Below are positions 35,438-44,653 of a DNA stretch of 64,000 nucleotides, one piece after another. How positions within the stretch are numbered: position 1 is the stretch's first letter; every line of letters starts with the position of its first letter. Source of the stretch: Mycolicibacterium frederiksbergense (GTDB lineage: Bacteria > Actinomycetota > Actinomycetes > Mycobacteriales > Mycobacteriaceae). The position numbers and the translations under genes are program-made. The DNA lies in NCBI RefSeq assembly GCF_012223425.1, contig NZ_CP038799.1:5440249-5504248 (forward strand). Reading direction: 5' to 3'. The notes below the pieces were generated by a model. That model ran no database searches. It saw nothing but the letters and a program-made list of their open reading frames with translations, and was not told the DNA's origin.

Positions 35438-36949
35438 CTATCGCGCGGCCAGTGTGAAACCTTCCCAGGCACGCCGACGGTCCGCGTTCGGGTCGTACTC
35501 AAGCCGGGTCCGGCGGTCGAACACCAGCACGGCGCGCATGGTCTCGTCATACCGCGGCCAACTCTCGCCGGGGCTACCGGTGCGGCTGAATTCACCCCAT
35601 CTGGCTTGTATTTCCCGGCTGACCCGCTTCGCCGAGGCGCGGTCCCCGCCGGCGGTGAGCAGCGCGCCGAGCCGGGTCCGGTAGATGCCGAACACCGCGA
35701 GCAGTTCGGTGGCGTGGGTGGCGCCCATACCGGACCAGTTCAGGATGCGCGGGGCGTAGTCGTAACGATAGAAGTACGTCGGGGCGTGCGCTTGGTGCGC
35801 CTCGGCGATATCCCATGCCGCCGTGCCGAATGCGAAGTCGCCACCCAGTCGGATGCAGGCCTGTTTGCTCGGATAGCCCGGGTAGGCCGACACGATGCGG
35901 TCCCGGGTGCCGGTGTCGGAATCTGCCAGCAGCATCTCGATGGTCTGCTCGGTCATCGGCAGCAGCTGCATGAACCGGGTGAACAACTTGCCCTCGTCGG
36001 CGTTGGTGCCCACGATGAGCGGCACCCGGTGCGCGGTGCCGGTCCGCATGGCGTGCAACGGATCCTCGGGCAGCAGCTCGGTGCCGCTGGTGGGGCCGGC
36101 AGGGAAGGCGCCCGGCATGTCCCGACCGCCGCGCGCGATGAGCTTGTCCAGGGCGGTGACCAACTCGCCGGGGCGTGCCGACATCACGGCCGCCGCGCCG
36201 TCGGACATCGACGCCCCCAGCAGGCCGGCGAACTGCTCGGCGAACACCGGGGCGGCCTCGGCGGAGCGGACCATGCCGCTGGCGGGACTCTCCGAGATCG
36301 CTTGCGCAAAGAGCCCTTTGGCGTCGGGAACGGCCATCAGGGTGGCAACCGCATGTGCCCCGGCACTCTCACCGAAGATCGTCACGTTCTCGGGGTCGCC
36401 ACCGAACACCGCAATGTTCTCTCGCACCCAGCGCAGCGCCAGCACCAGGTCGGCCAGGTACAGGTTGCCGTCGATCGGATGCTCGGGCGTGGACAGCGCG
36501 GAGAGATCCAGACAGCCCAGCGCACCCAACCGGTAGTTCACCGAGACGTAGACGCATCCGCGCCGGGCCAGCGCGACCCCGTCATAGATCGGTGTCGCCG
36601 AACTGCCCATGATGTAACCGCCGCCGTGGATGAAGAACATCACCGGGAGCGGTCCCTCGGTGTCCGGTTCCTCGGGTGCCACCACGTTGAGCGTCAGGCA
36701 GTCCTCGCTCATCGGCTGGTATCTGCCCACGCCGAGCAGGGTGTACATCTTCTGTTGCGGGGCGCAGTAGGTGAACCCGTGGCAATAGCGCACCCCTGGC
36801 CACGGTTCGGCCGCAACGGGTGCGCGGTAGCGCAGCGCGCCCACCGGCGGCTTGGCATACGGGATCGAGCGCCAGCGGTGCACGCCGTTGCGGGTGAAGC
36901 CCTCGATGGTTCCGGTGTTGATACGAACCCGGACGGTGTGTTCGTGCAT
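35438..36949 (-). CDS. lipT: Type B carboxylesterase/lipase (LipT-like)
   Basis: A 503-residue carboxylesterase with the type B fold. The oxyanion hole is IHGGGYIMGS, the nucleophile Ser is in FGESAGAHAV, the acid is in GTNADEGKLF and the His in GATHATELLAVFG. It is divergent from an lppI-like lipoprotein and near rbpA, matching the order around Rv2045c (lipT) of M. tuberculosis, which supports the name. No clear signal peptide is present. The natural ester substrate is not known. Confidence 0.85.
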   Translation of the reverse strand: MHEHTVRVRINTGTIEGFTRNGVHRWRSIPYAKPPVGALRYRAPVAAEPWPGVRYCHGFTYCAPQQKMYTLLGVGRYQPMSEDCLTLNVVAPEEPDTEGPLPVMFFIHGGGYIMGSSATPIYDGVALARRGCVYVSVNYRLGALGCLDLSALSTPEHPIDGNLYLADLVLALRWVRENIAVFGGDPENVTIFGESAGAHAVATLMAVPDAKGLFAQAISESPASGMVRSAEAAPVFAEQFAGLLGASMSDGAAAVMSARPGELVTALDKLIARGGRDMPGAFPAGPTSGTELLPEDPLHAMRTGTAHRVPLIVGTNADEGKLFTRFMQLLPMTEQTIEMLLADSDTGTRDRIVSAYPGYPSKQACIRLGGDFAFGTAAWDIAEAHQAHAPTYFYRYDYAPRILNWSGMGATHATELLAVFGIYRTRLGALLTAGGDRASAKRVSREIQARWGEFSRTGSPGESWPRYDETMRAVLVFDRRTRLEYDPNADRRRAWEGFTLAAR

Positions 36950-37013
36950 GGGGCCGACGTTAGCGAAGATCCGGCGGTTCGCCGCGCCGGGGCGCGCCCG
37001 CTACCCTGGCCGA

Positions 37014-37706
37014 ATGCGGTTGGTGCTGTTGCTGATGACGTCTGCGCTGGTGGCAGGCTGTTCGCAGACCCTGGATTCGGAGAGTTCCACCGCCCGCACC
37101 CCGCTGTCGGTGCCGTCCTCGAGCGCCACGAGCAGCGCTTCGGCGGCCCCCGGCAGTACATCGCGCGCCGCGCAACCGTCCGGAGCCATCGCACCCGACG
37201 CCGAGATCGGTGAGGTCATCTCCCGGATCGAGGACGGTGCGCCGGCCGTGCCCGCGGACTTCGGGTCGCTCACCCGCGACGGGGTGACCACCACGCTCGA
37301 CGGCGGTATCGCCTTCACCACCGAGACCGTGAGCTGCATCAGCACACCGAAGTACCGGGACGGGCTGTTGGCCTGCCTGGTGCACCTCACCGATCCGCCG
37401 CCGCGGCCCCCCGACGTGTTCACCGTCTGGAAGGGCAACTGGGTCGACTTCGACGGCTCCAGCGTGGATATCGGATCTCAGCACGGAGATCCTGGCCCCT
37501 TCGTCGAGGGCGATGGTGCGGCGCTCGCGGACGGGTCGTCGCTGGCATTCGGCGATTTCCGCTGCCGCGCCGACACCGACGCGGTGCTGTGTGTCAACTA
37601 CGCCCAACGCGCCGCGGTCCGGCTGAGTGCCGACGGCGTCGACGGGTTCGGGTGCCTCGCCGCGGTGGAGGCACCGCCCGGAATCGGCGTCCGGCTGTCC
37701 TGTTAG
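37014..37706 (+). CDS. lppI: Lipoprotein LppI-like
   Basis: A 230-residue secreted lipoprotein. Signal peptide MRLVLLLMTSALVAGC has a perfect lipobox (LVAGC), then a Ser/Thr/Ala-rich linker of about 45 residues that would span the cell wall, and a mature domain with four Cys (SCIS, LACLV, FRCRAD, VLCVN and a terminal SC) that probably form disulphides. Named from position: it is divergent from lipT and upstream of rbpA, as Rv2046 is. A TACCCT -10-like box ends six bases before the ATG, suggesting a nearly leaderless transcript. Function unknown. Confidence 0.75.
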   Translation: MRLVLLLMTSALVAGCSQTLDSESSTARTPLSVPSSSATSSASAAPGSTSRAAQPSGAIAPDAEIGEVISRIEDGAPAVPADFGSLTRDGVTTTLDGGIAFTTETVSCISTPKYRDGLLACLVHLTDPPPRPPDVFTVWKGNWVDFDGSSVDIGSQHGDPGPFVEGDGAALADGSSLAFGDFRCRADTDAVLCVNYAQRAAVRLSADGVDGFGCLAAVEAPPGIGVRLSC

Positions 37707-37722
37707 GGCGGACGGTGGTGCG

Positions 37723-38103
37723 TCAACGCCAGCCGTCGGCGGCCTTCGCCGCCTGTAACAGCACCTCACACAGCTCACGCAGCTCGGTGCCGACGACTCC
37801 TTCGTCGGCGGCGGTGACGACGTCCTCGGCCGCACACCGGACCTGGTAGATGCGATCGGAGAGGTCGGCGGCCTCATCGGCAGTGAGCACCACCGCATCG
37901 GGCGCCACCGAGGTGCCCTTGACCTGCGCGCGCTGTTCGTAGGCGCGCTGGCGGCAGGATTGCTTGCAGTACTGGCGCCGTCGGCCCATGCCCGCATCGG
38001 GAACTTCGCGGCCGCACCAGCGGCACGGCTGGGGCCGATTGCGCCTTCGCGCAGCGGATGTACCAGGCGTTGCGGATCTCACGCGCCGACTGTAGACCGC
38101 CAC
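37723..38103 (-). CDS. Small Cys-rich zinc-ribbon-like protein (Rv2049c region)
   Basis: A 126-residue protein with a basic N-terminus and a four-Cys cluster, PCRWCGREV followed by RRQYCKQSCRQRAYEQR, which looks like a zinc-binding knuckle similar to those of CGNR or FCS-type proteins. The C-terminal 60 residues are helical (LTADEAADLSDRIYQVRC, then AAKAADGW). It is convergent with lppI and divergent from rbpA, the same place as Rv2049c. The start is uncertain: ATG at 38103 gives the full frame but conserved sequence begins near residue 20. Likely binds nucleic acid; no function known. Confidence 0.65.
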   Translation of the reverse strand: MAVYSRRVRSATPGTSAARRRNRPQPCRWCGREVPDAGMGRRRQYCKQSCRQRAYEQRAQVKGTSVAPDAVVLTADEAADLSDRIYQVRCAAEDVVTAADEGVVGTELRELCEVLLQAAKAADGWR

Positions 38104-38146
38104 ACCCGAGGTGCCCAGCTTCTGCCGTATCCTGGTGGATTGAGTC

Positions 38147-38173
38147 GGGAACTTCGCGCGGGTCCGCCGCGTT
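38147..38173 (+). promoter_or_regulatory. ECF-type (SigE/SigH-like) promoter before rbpA
   Basis: GGGAAC at 38147-38152 and CGTT at 38170-38173 with 17 bases between them match the GGGAAC/CGTT pattern known for mycobacterial SigE and similar stress sigma factors. It lies 43 bp before the rbpA ATG. A stress-controlled RbpA would fit its role as an RNA polymerase-binding protein. Sequence match only. Confidence 0.5.
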
Positions 38174-38215
38174 GATCCTCCGGACGAAATCGCGCGTGAT
38201 TGAGGAGAGTGGACG

Positions 38216-38551
38216 ATGGCTGATCGTGTTCTGAGGGGCAGCCGGCTCGGCGCCGTGAGCTACGAGACCGACCGTAACCACGACCTGGCGCCACGCCAGG
38301 TGGCGCGCTACCGCACCGACAACGGTGAAGAGTTCGAGGTTCCGTTCGCCGACGATGCCGAGATCCCCGGTACCTGGCCCTGCCGCAACGGTATGGAGGG
38401 CACGCTGATCGACGGCGATGTCCCCGAGCCCAAGAAGGTCAAGCCGCCGCGGACGCACTGGGACATGCTGCTGGAGCGGCGTTCGGTGGAGGAGCTCGAA
38501 GAGCTGCTCAAGGAGCGCCTCGACATCATCAAGACCCGTCGCCGCGGCTGA
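38216..38551 (+). CDS. rbpA: RNA polymerase-binding protein RbpA
   Basis: An actinobacterial transcription factor that binds the group 1/2 sigma factor and the polymerase beta' subunit and stabilises the open complex. At 111 residues it has the same length as the M. tuberculosis protein. Visible parts are the N-terminal tail MADRVLRGSRLGAVSYETD, the core barrel, the basic linker around KKVKPPRTHWDM and the C-terminal sigma-interaction helices RRSVEELEELLKERLD. ATG 38216 has a strong GAGGAG eight bases upstream. It is convergent with ppm1; a long hairpin separates them. Confidence 0.97.
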   Translation: MADRVLRGSRLGAVSYETDRNHDLAPRQVARYRTDNGEEFEVPFADDAEIPGTWPCRNGMEGTLIDGDVPEPKKVKPPRTHWDMLLERRSVEELEELLKERLDIIKTRRRG

Positions 38552-38572
38552 CGCCGCCCGACCCGAACCACA

Positions 38573-38630
38573 CGAGCGTGCGTGATCGCGCGCCGGCACC
38601 CGGTGTGCCGGCCGCGGACGCGCACGCTCG
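38573..38630. terminator. Bidirectional hairpin between rbpA and ppm1
   Basis: Outer arms CGAGCGTGCG (38573-38582) and CGCACGCTCG (38621-38630) pair perfectly; inner arms GCCGGCAC and GTGCCGGC pair around a short loop. The genes converge on it. Mycobacterial terminators often lack a U-run, as here. Confidence 0.65.
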
Positions 38631-38636
38631 CGGTCG

Positions 38637-39410
38637 TTAGAGGGAGGCCGGCCTGCCGCTGACGCCCCGGGCGCGATCCAGCCGTCCGCGCATCCCCCAC
38701 TCGGCGACCTTGAACATTGCCTCGCGGATGTTCGACCCGCTCATCTTGGAGACGCCCAGTTCCCGTTCGGAGAACGTGATGGGCACCTCGACGACGGTGA
38801 AACCGGCGTTGATGGCCCGCCAGGTCAGGTCGATCTGGAAGCAGTAGCCCTTCGAATCCACCGCGGACAGGTCGATCTTCTCCAGCACCTCGCGGCGATA
38901 CGCGCGGTAGCCGGCCGTGATGTCGTTGATGCCGACGCCCAGCAGCACCCGGGAATAGGTGTTCGCCGTCCGGGACAGCGCCAGCCTGCGCCATGGCCAG
39001 TTGCGCACCGTGCCACCGGGCACATAGCGCGACCCGATCGCCAGATCGGCGCCACCGTCGACGGCCGACAGCAGCCGGCCCAGTTCCTCCGGGGCGTGAC
39101 TGCCGTCGGCATCCATCTCGACCAGGACGGTGTACTCGCGGCTCAGACCCCAGGCGAAACCGGCCAGATACGCTGCTCCGAGCCCGTCCTTGCTGACCCG
39201 GTGCATGACATGGATGCGGTCCGGATCGGCGAGCGAGAGCTCATCGGCCAGCCCACCGGTGCCGTCCGGGCTGCCGTCGTCGACGACGAGGATGTGCACG
39301 TCCGGCTGAGCTGCATGAACCCGCCTTACGATCAGCGGTAGATTTTCCCGCTCGTTGTAGGTGGGGATGATCACCAGCGTGCGTCGGCTGGGCGCCATCA
39401 GATCGCTCAT
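38637..39410 (-). CDS. ppm1: Polyprenol monophosphomannose synthase Ppm1
   Basis: A GT2 glycosyltransferase (257 residues) that makes polyprenyl-phosphomannose, the mannose donor for lipomannan, lipoarabinomannan and mannosylated proteins. It has VIIPTYNERENLP, DDGSPDGTG and the metal-binding VEMDADGSH, and the later RYVPGG and FSERELGVSKM. It is a stand-alone transferase: in M. tuberculosis the same domain is the C-terminal half of a fused protein with Lnt. Its ATG overlaps the stop of lnt (ATGA), so the two are translationally coupled. Confidence 0.95.
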   Translation of the reverse strand: MSDLMAPSRRTLVIIPTYNERENLPLIVRRVHAAQPDVHILVVDDGSPDGTGGLADELSLADPDRIHVMHRVSKDGLGAAYLAGFAWGLSREYTVLVEMDADGSHAPEELGRLLSAVDGGADLAIGSRYVPGGTVRNWPWRRLALSRTANTYSRVLLGVGINDITAGYRAYRREVLEKIDLSAVDSKGYCFQIDLTWRAINAGFTVVEVPITFSERELGVSKMSGSNIREAMFKVAEWGMRGRLDRARGVSGRPASL

Positions 39411-41178
39411 GCTGTTCTCTCGTCCTCACTGCCCGCTTCGGGCGAATCTTGTCCGGAGGCCCTGCGCTGCGGGCCGACCGGGGCGCGCACCGCAGAGTCT
39501 CGCCGTCTGCGCACGAGCTTCCCATTGTGCAGCATGGCGGCGATCACAGCAGCAACGCCGAGTCCGACCAGCACCCATTGCACGGTGGGACCCCAGTCGG
39601 TGGCGAAGGTGATGTTCGATTTCAGCCGCACCGCAATGTCGAGGTAGGCCGGTTCGAAAAACTCCGTGGTGGCCAGCGCATAACCATCGGGGGCGACCAC
39701 GGCGCTGATCCCGGTGGTCCCGGACACCACTACGTACCGGTCGTGCTCGACGGCCCGCAACCGGGCGAACGCCAACTGCTGGGCGCTCATGGCCGCGTCG
39801 AACGTGGCGTTGTTGGCCGGAACCGCGAGCAGCTGGGCGCCACCCCGAACGGAGTCGCGGACGGCCCGGTCGAAAATCACCTCCCAGCAGGTGGCGATGC
39901 CGATCGGGATGCCGGCGGCCTGCACGACGCCGGTGCCGTCACCGGGCAGGAAATAGCCGGCCCGGTCGGCGTAGGACGAGAACTTGCGGAAGAAGTCCCG
40001 CCAGGGCAGGTACTCACCGAACGGCTGGATGATCCGCTTGTCGTGCCGGTCCTGCGGGCCGGTTTCGGGATCCCACACCAGCACCGTGTTCGTCGCCACC
40101 GGGGAGTCTCGGGTGTAGCCGGGGGCTGCCAGCACCGTGCCCACCAGGATCGGGGCCCGGATGGCGCGCGCGGCCGCCGAGATCTGCGCGGCGGCGTCGG
40201 TATTGCGCAGCGGGTCGATATCGGAGGAGTTCTCCGGCCAGATCACCACCATCGGTTGCGGCGCGCGACCGGCCCGGACGTCCTCGGCCAGTTTCAGGGT
40301 CTGGGCGACGTGGTTGTCGAGCACGGCGCGGCGCTGCGCGTTGAAATCCAGCCCCAGCCGCGGCACGTTGCCCTGCACCGCGGCCACCGTCACCGACGGG
40401 TGCTCGCCTGCCCCCGCGCCGGCCTGCCGCACACCCGGCCACACGAGCGCGGTGGCCAGCAGCACCACGCAGATGATCACACCCGGCAGCACCGCCTCCG
40501 GCCGGGCGGCATCGGAGCCCTCGGCGCTCGGGTGGCTGCGCCGCCACCACATCACGATCTCCAGGCTCAGCGCGGTCAGACTGAACCCGACCAGCGCCAC
40601 CGCGACCGATACCAGCGGGGCGCCCCCGAGCTGTGCGAGCGGCAGCAGCGGCCCCTCGGCCTGCCCGAAGGCGACGACACCCCACGGGAAGCCGCCGAAC
40701 GGCACACTCGATTTCAGCCACTCCTGCACCGCCCACTCCGAGGCGAACCAGAGCGGCCAGCCCGGCAACCCGCGCACGGTGACGGCGAGCAGCCCAAACA
40801 GGGCCGGGAACAGCGCCTGCAGCAGCGACAGTGCCAGCCAGGGCCCGGTCCCGACGAACAGCCCCACCCACGGGATCAACGGCAGGTAGAAGGCCAGCCC
40901 GAACAGCAGGCCGTAGCCGAATCCGCCCGCCCGGGTGGTCTGTCTGCGGGTGAGCACCCAACCGAGCAGGGCCAGCGACGGGAACGCCGCCCACCACCAG
41001 CCCACCGGGGGAAGCTGAGATACAACAGGACACCGCCGATCACCGAGGCGGCCAGCCGGATCAGCCGCCCGCGCAGTGCACGCCAGGCGGCGATCCGGGC
41101 GCCGCGGCCGGGAGCCGCGGCGTCCGCGGCGCCGGCAGGGGCGTCGTCGACGGTATCGGCGGTATCGGCGTCAGCCAT
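39407..41178 (-). CDS. lnt: Apolipoprotein N-acyltransferase Lnt, one-base frameshift near the N-terminus
   Basis: Membrane enzyme that N-acylates the modified Cys of lipoproteins. Several membrane spans precede a nitrilase-like domain with catalytic Glu (WPENSSDID), Lys (DKRIIQPFGEYLP) and Cys (GIATCWEVIFD). ATG 41178 reads MADADTADTV and a first span ending GGVLLYLSFP; the rest of the protein (PVGWWWAAFPSLALLGW) is in another frame. The break is at a run of five G at 41007-41011 (five C in the gene); a sixth C would join them into about 590 residues. Because the rest is intact and lnt-ppm1 coupling is preserved, a sequence error is likely. It overlaps the amidohydrolase stop by eight bases. 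Confidence 0.85.
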
Positions 41179-42775
41179 GAAGCACCGTGCCGCGGTGAAC
41201 GGTTCGCAGGCAGCGCGGGAAATCCGCCGCATCGTCCAGCTGCGGCAACGCGGGCACCCGCGAGCGCGGATCGGTGGACCAGCGGGCCGCGGTGTCGGAC
41301 GCGGGGGTGCTGACCTCGAGATCACCGGCCTCCCAGATGGCGTAGGAGGCGGGTGCGCCGGGCACCAGGGTGCCGGTGACGCCGTCACGCACGCCGCCGG
41401 CCCGCCAGGCGCCGCGGGTCGCCGCGGAGAACGCCGCCCGGGCCGACACACCGCTGCCCGGGGTGCGGTGCCGGATCGCCGCCCGCACGGTCGCCCACGG
41501 GTTGAGCCCGGTGACCGGACTGTCGGAGCCGAAGGCGAGGGGCACGCCTTGGGATGCTAACAGCGCAAACGGATTGAGCGTTGCCGCTCGGGAAACCCCG
41601 AGACGCTGGGCATACATCCCGTCCGGCCCACCCCAGTAGGCGTCGAAGTTGGGCTGCACGCTGCCGATCACGCCCCAGCTGCCCAGGCTGGTGGCCTGTT
41701 CGGCGGTCACCATCTCCAGATGCTCCAGGCGATGCCCGCAGCGCGCGACCGCGGGGCCGCCGAAGTGCTCGACGACGCGCCGCAACGCATCGGTGACGGC
41801 GGTGACGGCGGCATCACCGATGACGTGGAATCCCGCGGTGATCCCGGCCTCGGTGCAGGCGTGCAGATGCGCGGCGATCGCATCGGTGTCCAGGTAGGTG
41901 TTGCCGCAGGTGTGGGCGGCGTCGGAGTAGGGCTCGTGCAGCCAGGCGGTGTGTGACCCCAGCGCACCGTCGACGAACAGATCCCCCGCCAGGCCCGCGG
42001 CGCCGGTCGCGGCCATCAGGTCGCGGGCCTGGGCAGCGCTCTGGACGGCCTCGCCCCAGTAGCCGGTGACCTGCACGCCGTGCTCCAGTGCGTGCAGCGC
42101 ATGCCAGTCGTCCAGGCCGCCGATATCGGGCCCGCCGCATTCGTGCACCGCGGCGATGCCGTGGCCCGCCGCCGCGTCCAGCGCGGCGAGTTGGGCTGCG
42201 CGTCGCTGATCCGGCGTCAGCAACTCGCGCGCGGCCGCGCGCGCCCGATGGTGCGCCTCGGCGGTCAGCGGTCGCTGCGGATCGAACCCGTCGGCGTCGG
42301 CGATACCGCCCGCGGCCGCCCGCAGCGCGCTCGACGCGGCGGCGGAGTGCACGTCGATCCGGCTCAGGTAGGCCGCTCTGGCGCCCAGCACCCCGTCCAG
42401 GTCGGCGGTGCTCGGCGGAGTCCGGTCCGGCCACGCCGACTCGTCCCAGCCCGACCCCCACACGATGCCGGTGGGATGACGTCGGGCATGCTCGGAGACC
42501 AGCGCCAGACAGTGCTCGCGGGAGGTCGCATCGCGCAGATCCAGGCCGGTGAGGCTGAGCCCGGTGGCGGTCAGATGCACGTGGCTGTCCACGAACGCCG
42601 GGGCCACGAACCCGCCGGCCAGATCGATGGTGTCGGCACCGGGGAACTCCGCACGGGCGGTGTCGTCGGCACCCAGCCACACCACCGCGCCGTCGGGGCC
42701 GTCGCTGAAGGCGATGGCCGTGGCGTCGGGGGCGGCCGGGCTGTGTACCCGTCCGTTGATCAGCAGAGTCGTCAC
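41171..42775 (-). CDS. Amidohydrolase family protein (YtcJ-like)
   Basis: A 534-residue metal-dependent hydrolase of the amidohydrolase superfamily. The first metal-binding HxH is in FVDSHVHLTATG; other metal ligands lie in AVHECGGPD, GFHVIGDAAV and HRLEHLEM, and the last Asp in LAFGSDSPVTG. Members of this subgroup cleave exocyclic C-N bonds of formamides or N-acyl amino acids; the substrate here is unknown. It lies directly upstream of lnt with overlapping ends, so lnt and ppm1 expression may depend on it. Confidence 0.85.
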   Translation of the reverse strand: MTTLLINGRVHSPAAPDATAIAFSDGPDGAVVWLGADDTARAEFPGADTIDLAGGFVAPAFVDSHVHLTATGLSLTGLDLRDATSREHCLALVSEHARRHPTGIVWGSGWDESAWPDRTPPSTADLDGVLGARAAYLSRIDVHSAAASSALRAAAGGIADADGFDPQRPLTAEAHHRARAAARELLTPDQRRAAQLAALDAAAGHGIAAVHECGGPDIGGLDDWHALHALEHGVQVTGYWGEAVQSAAQARDLMAATGAAGLAGDLFVDGALGSHTAWLHEPYSDAAHTCGNTYLDTDAIAAHLHACTEAGITAGFHVIGDAAVTAVTDALRRVVEHFGGPAVARCGHRLEHLEMVTAEQATSLGSWGVIGSVQPNFDAYWGGPDGMYAQRLGVSRAATLNPFALLASQGVPLAFGSDSPVTGLNPWATVRAAIRHRTPGSGVSARAAFSAATRGAWRAGGVRDGVTGTLVPGAPASYAIWEAGDLEVSTPASDTAARWSTDPRSRVPALPQLDDAADFPRCLRTVHRGTVLHG

Positions 42776-42787
42776 GAAGGTGACAGG

Positions 42788-43300
42788 TTAATCGGGGGTG
42801 ATGGTGCGGTGCTCCACTGAGGTCGGTTCGGTGGTGTGCTCGACATCGACCACGTCGATCACCTCACCCTCGACGTAGTCGGTCCGCGTGGGCCGCCGGT
42901 ACCCGGGCTGACCGGCCGGGTAGGTCATCACCAGCGGGGTGGCCTTCGCGAGACTCCTGCCGATCACGGCCGTCGCGACGGGCCGGGCGATGCGCCGGGT
43001 GGGCGGCATCAGCAGCAGCGCGCCCAGCACCGAACTGGCCACGCCCGGGATGAAGACCAGCACGGCACCGAGCGCCACCAGGGCGCTGTCGGAGGCCAGC
43101 TCGTCGGAGGACGTACGCGAGTTCAGCGCCGACTGCAGGCGCGCCAGGTGCCGGGTGAGCTGTCGGCCCGCCAGCGCCAGACCGACCAGGAAGGTTCCCA
43201 GCACCGCCAGCACGGTCCAGCCGAACCCGATGGTCGAAACCAGGGCGACCAGCACCGCCAGCTCGACCAGCAGGTACACCAGGAACAACCGCTTAACCAT
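42788..43300 (-). CDS. fxsA: FxsA family membrane protein
   Basis: A 170-residue protein with two pairs of membrane spans typical of FxsA (first half LVYLLVELAVLVALVSTIGFG, given here as LVELAVLVALVSTIG, second half VALGAVLVFIPGVASSVLG) and a hydrophilic C-terminus. In E. coli FxsA relieves phage T7 exclusion; the role in mycobacteria is not known. The position next to ppm1/lnt matches Rv2053c of M. tuberculosis. The ATG is at 43300; 12 bp separate it from the amidohydrolase gene downstream. Confidence 0.85.
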   Translation of the reverse strand: MVKRLFLVYLLVELAVLVALVSTIGFGWTVLAVLGTFLVGLALAGRQLTRHLARLQSALNSRTSSDELASDSALVALGAVLVFIPGVASSVLGALLLMPPTRRIARPVATAVIGRSLAKATPLVMTYPAGQPGYRRPTRTDYVEGEVIDVVDVEHTTEPTSVEHRTITPD

Positions 43301-43333
43301 GTGAGGACAACGCGCGAGGCACCGTTTGGGTTC

Positions 43334-43729
43334 CTACCGGTGCGACTCGACCGCTTCGATTTCTATCGCGGCGTGCACCTTGTCCACCCCGCCGCGGATC
43401 AGTGCCTGCGGTATCCACCACCAGGCGTGCCACCAGTAGCGCCGGGTCACCATGTCGAAGACTCGCCGGGTCTCGGATTTCGGCAGATTGCGGGCGACAG
43501 CTTCGACGGGCTCGCCCTTGACCTTTCCCAGCACACCGCACTTCTGGATGGTGACCCGCGGGGTGTTGTTGATCCGCTTGGTCTTCCAGGAACCGTCATC
43601 GGTGCTGATCAACAACTTGCCCTCGTGCGGCACGCCCCATACCGGGGTCGGCTTGGGCCGCCCGTCCTTGGTGAAGGTGGTCAGCAGCAGGTACTTCTCG
43701 CGATAGACATCATCGAACGTCGGTGACAT
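43334..43729 (-). CDS. PPOX-class F420/flavin-dependent protein 1
   Basis: A 131-residue split-barrel flavoprotein of the pyridoxamine 5'-phosphate oxidase-like class, many of which use F420 in mycobacteria. It shares KYLLLTTFTKDGRPKPTPVWG and RINNTPRVTIQKCGVLG with the protein encoded at 44654-45037, so the two are paralogues placed either side of purU. The C-terminus (RYWWHAWWWIPQALIRGG) is rich in Trp and may bind a hydrophobic surface or membrane. It resembles Rv2061c in type and position. Reaction unknown. Confidence 0.78.
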   Translation of the reverse strand: MSPTFDDVYREKYLLLTTFTKDGRPKPTPVWGVPHEGKLLISTDDGSWKTKRINNTPRVTIQKCGVLGKVKGEPVEAVARNLPKSETRRVFDMVTRRYWWHAWWWIPQALIRGGVDKVHAAIEIEAVESHR

Positions 43730-43762
43730 GGCACCAGTTCACCACGTCAAATGACGATCTGC

Positions 43763-44653
43763 TCAGAAGACAACGGCCTCATTGTCGTGCTGGACGACGC
43801 GATCCTGGCAGTGCCACAGCACCGCCCGGGACAGCACCGCGCGTTCGACATCGGCGCCCAGGCGCACCAGGTCCTCGACGGTGTGGGTGTGGTCGATGCG
43901 GACCACGTCCTGTTCGATGATCGGGCCCTCGTCGAGGTTCTCGGTGACGTAGTGCGCCGTCGCCCCGACCAGCTTGACGCCACGCTCCCTGGCCCGCCGA
44001 TAGGTGTTGGCACCGATGAAGGCGGGCAGGAACGAATGGTGGATGTTGATCAGCGGGGCGCCGACGGCGGCCAGGAAGTCGGGGGTGACGATCTGCATGT
44101 ACCTGGCCAGCACCACCAGGTCGACGTTGCCGCGCAGCAGTTCGAGCTGGCGCGCCTCGGCTTCGGCGCGGGTCTCCCTGGTGGCCGGGATGTGCACGAA
44201 GGGAACGCCGAACGGGCGCACCTGATCTGCCAGATCCGGATGGTTGGCGATCACCATGACCACCGACATGTCCAGTTCGCCACGGCGGTTGCGCCACAGC
44301 AGATCCAGTAGGCAGTGATCGGCCCGCGACGCCAGGATCGCGACGCGCTTCGGCTTGGCGGCGTCGGTGAACCGGTAGTCGATCTCGAATTCCGGCGCGA
44401 CGCGCGCGGCGAACTCCCGTTCCAGTTCGGTGCTCGCGGCCGCCAAGCCGGGCAGGTGAAAGACCGTGCGCTGCAGAAAGACTCCACCTTCGGGCTGGGT
44501 CGAGTGCTGGTCCAGGGAGATGATGTTGGCGCCGGCGGCGGTCAGGAACGTCGACACCGCGGCGACGATTCCGGAGCGGTCCGGGCAGCGCAGCAGCAAG
44601 CGTCCGATGTCCTGGTGGCGGCCCGCTGTCGGGGATCCCGCGGGATGGCTCAT
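43763..44653 (-). CDS. purU: Formyltetrahydrofolate deformylase PurU
   Basis: Hydrolyses 10-formyltetrahydrofolate to formate and tetrahydrofolate, balancing the one-carbon pool. At 296 residues it has an N-terminal ACT-like domain (LLLRCPDRSGIVAAVSTFL), then the formyltransferase fold with active-site INIHHSFLPAF and the catalytic Asp in ENLDEGPII. ATG 44653 directly follows the TAG of the upstream paralogue gene (TAGATG), which suggests reinitiation coupling. In M. tuberculosis purU lies elsewhere (Rv2964), so its presence here is a local difference. Confidence 0.95.
   Translation of the reverse strand: MSHPAGSPTAGRHQDIGRLLLRCPDRSGIVAAVSTFLTAAGANIISLDQHSTQPEGGVFLQRTVFHLPGLAAASTELEREFAARVAPEFEIDYRFTDAAKPKRVAILASRADHCLLDLLWRNRRGELDMSVVMVIANHPDLADQVRPFGVPFVHIPATRETRAEAEARQLELLRGNVDLVVLARYMQIVTPDFLAAVGAPLINIHHSFLPAFIGANTYRRARERGVKLVGATAHYVTENLDEGPIIEQDVVRIDHTHTVEDLVRLGADVERAVLSRAVLWHCQDRVVQHDNEAVVF

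Noticed and set aside
39449..41560. 703-codon plus-strand frame opposite lnt
   Set aside because: Same composition argument; its sense strand has the complete Lnt catalytic triad.
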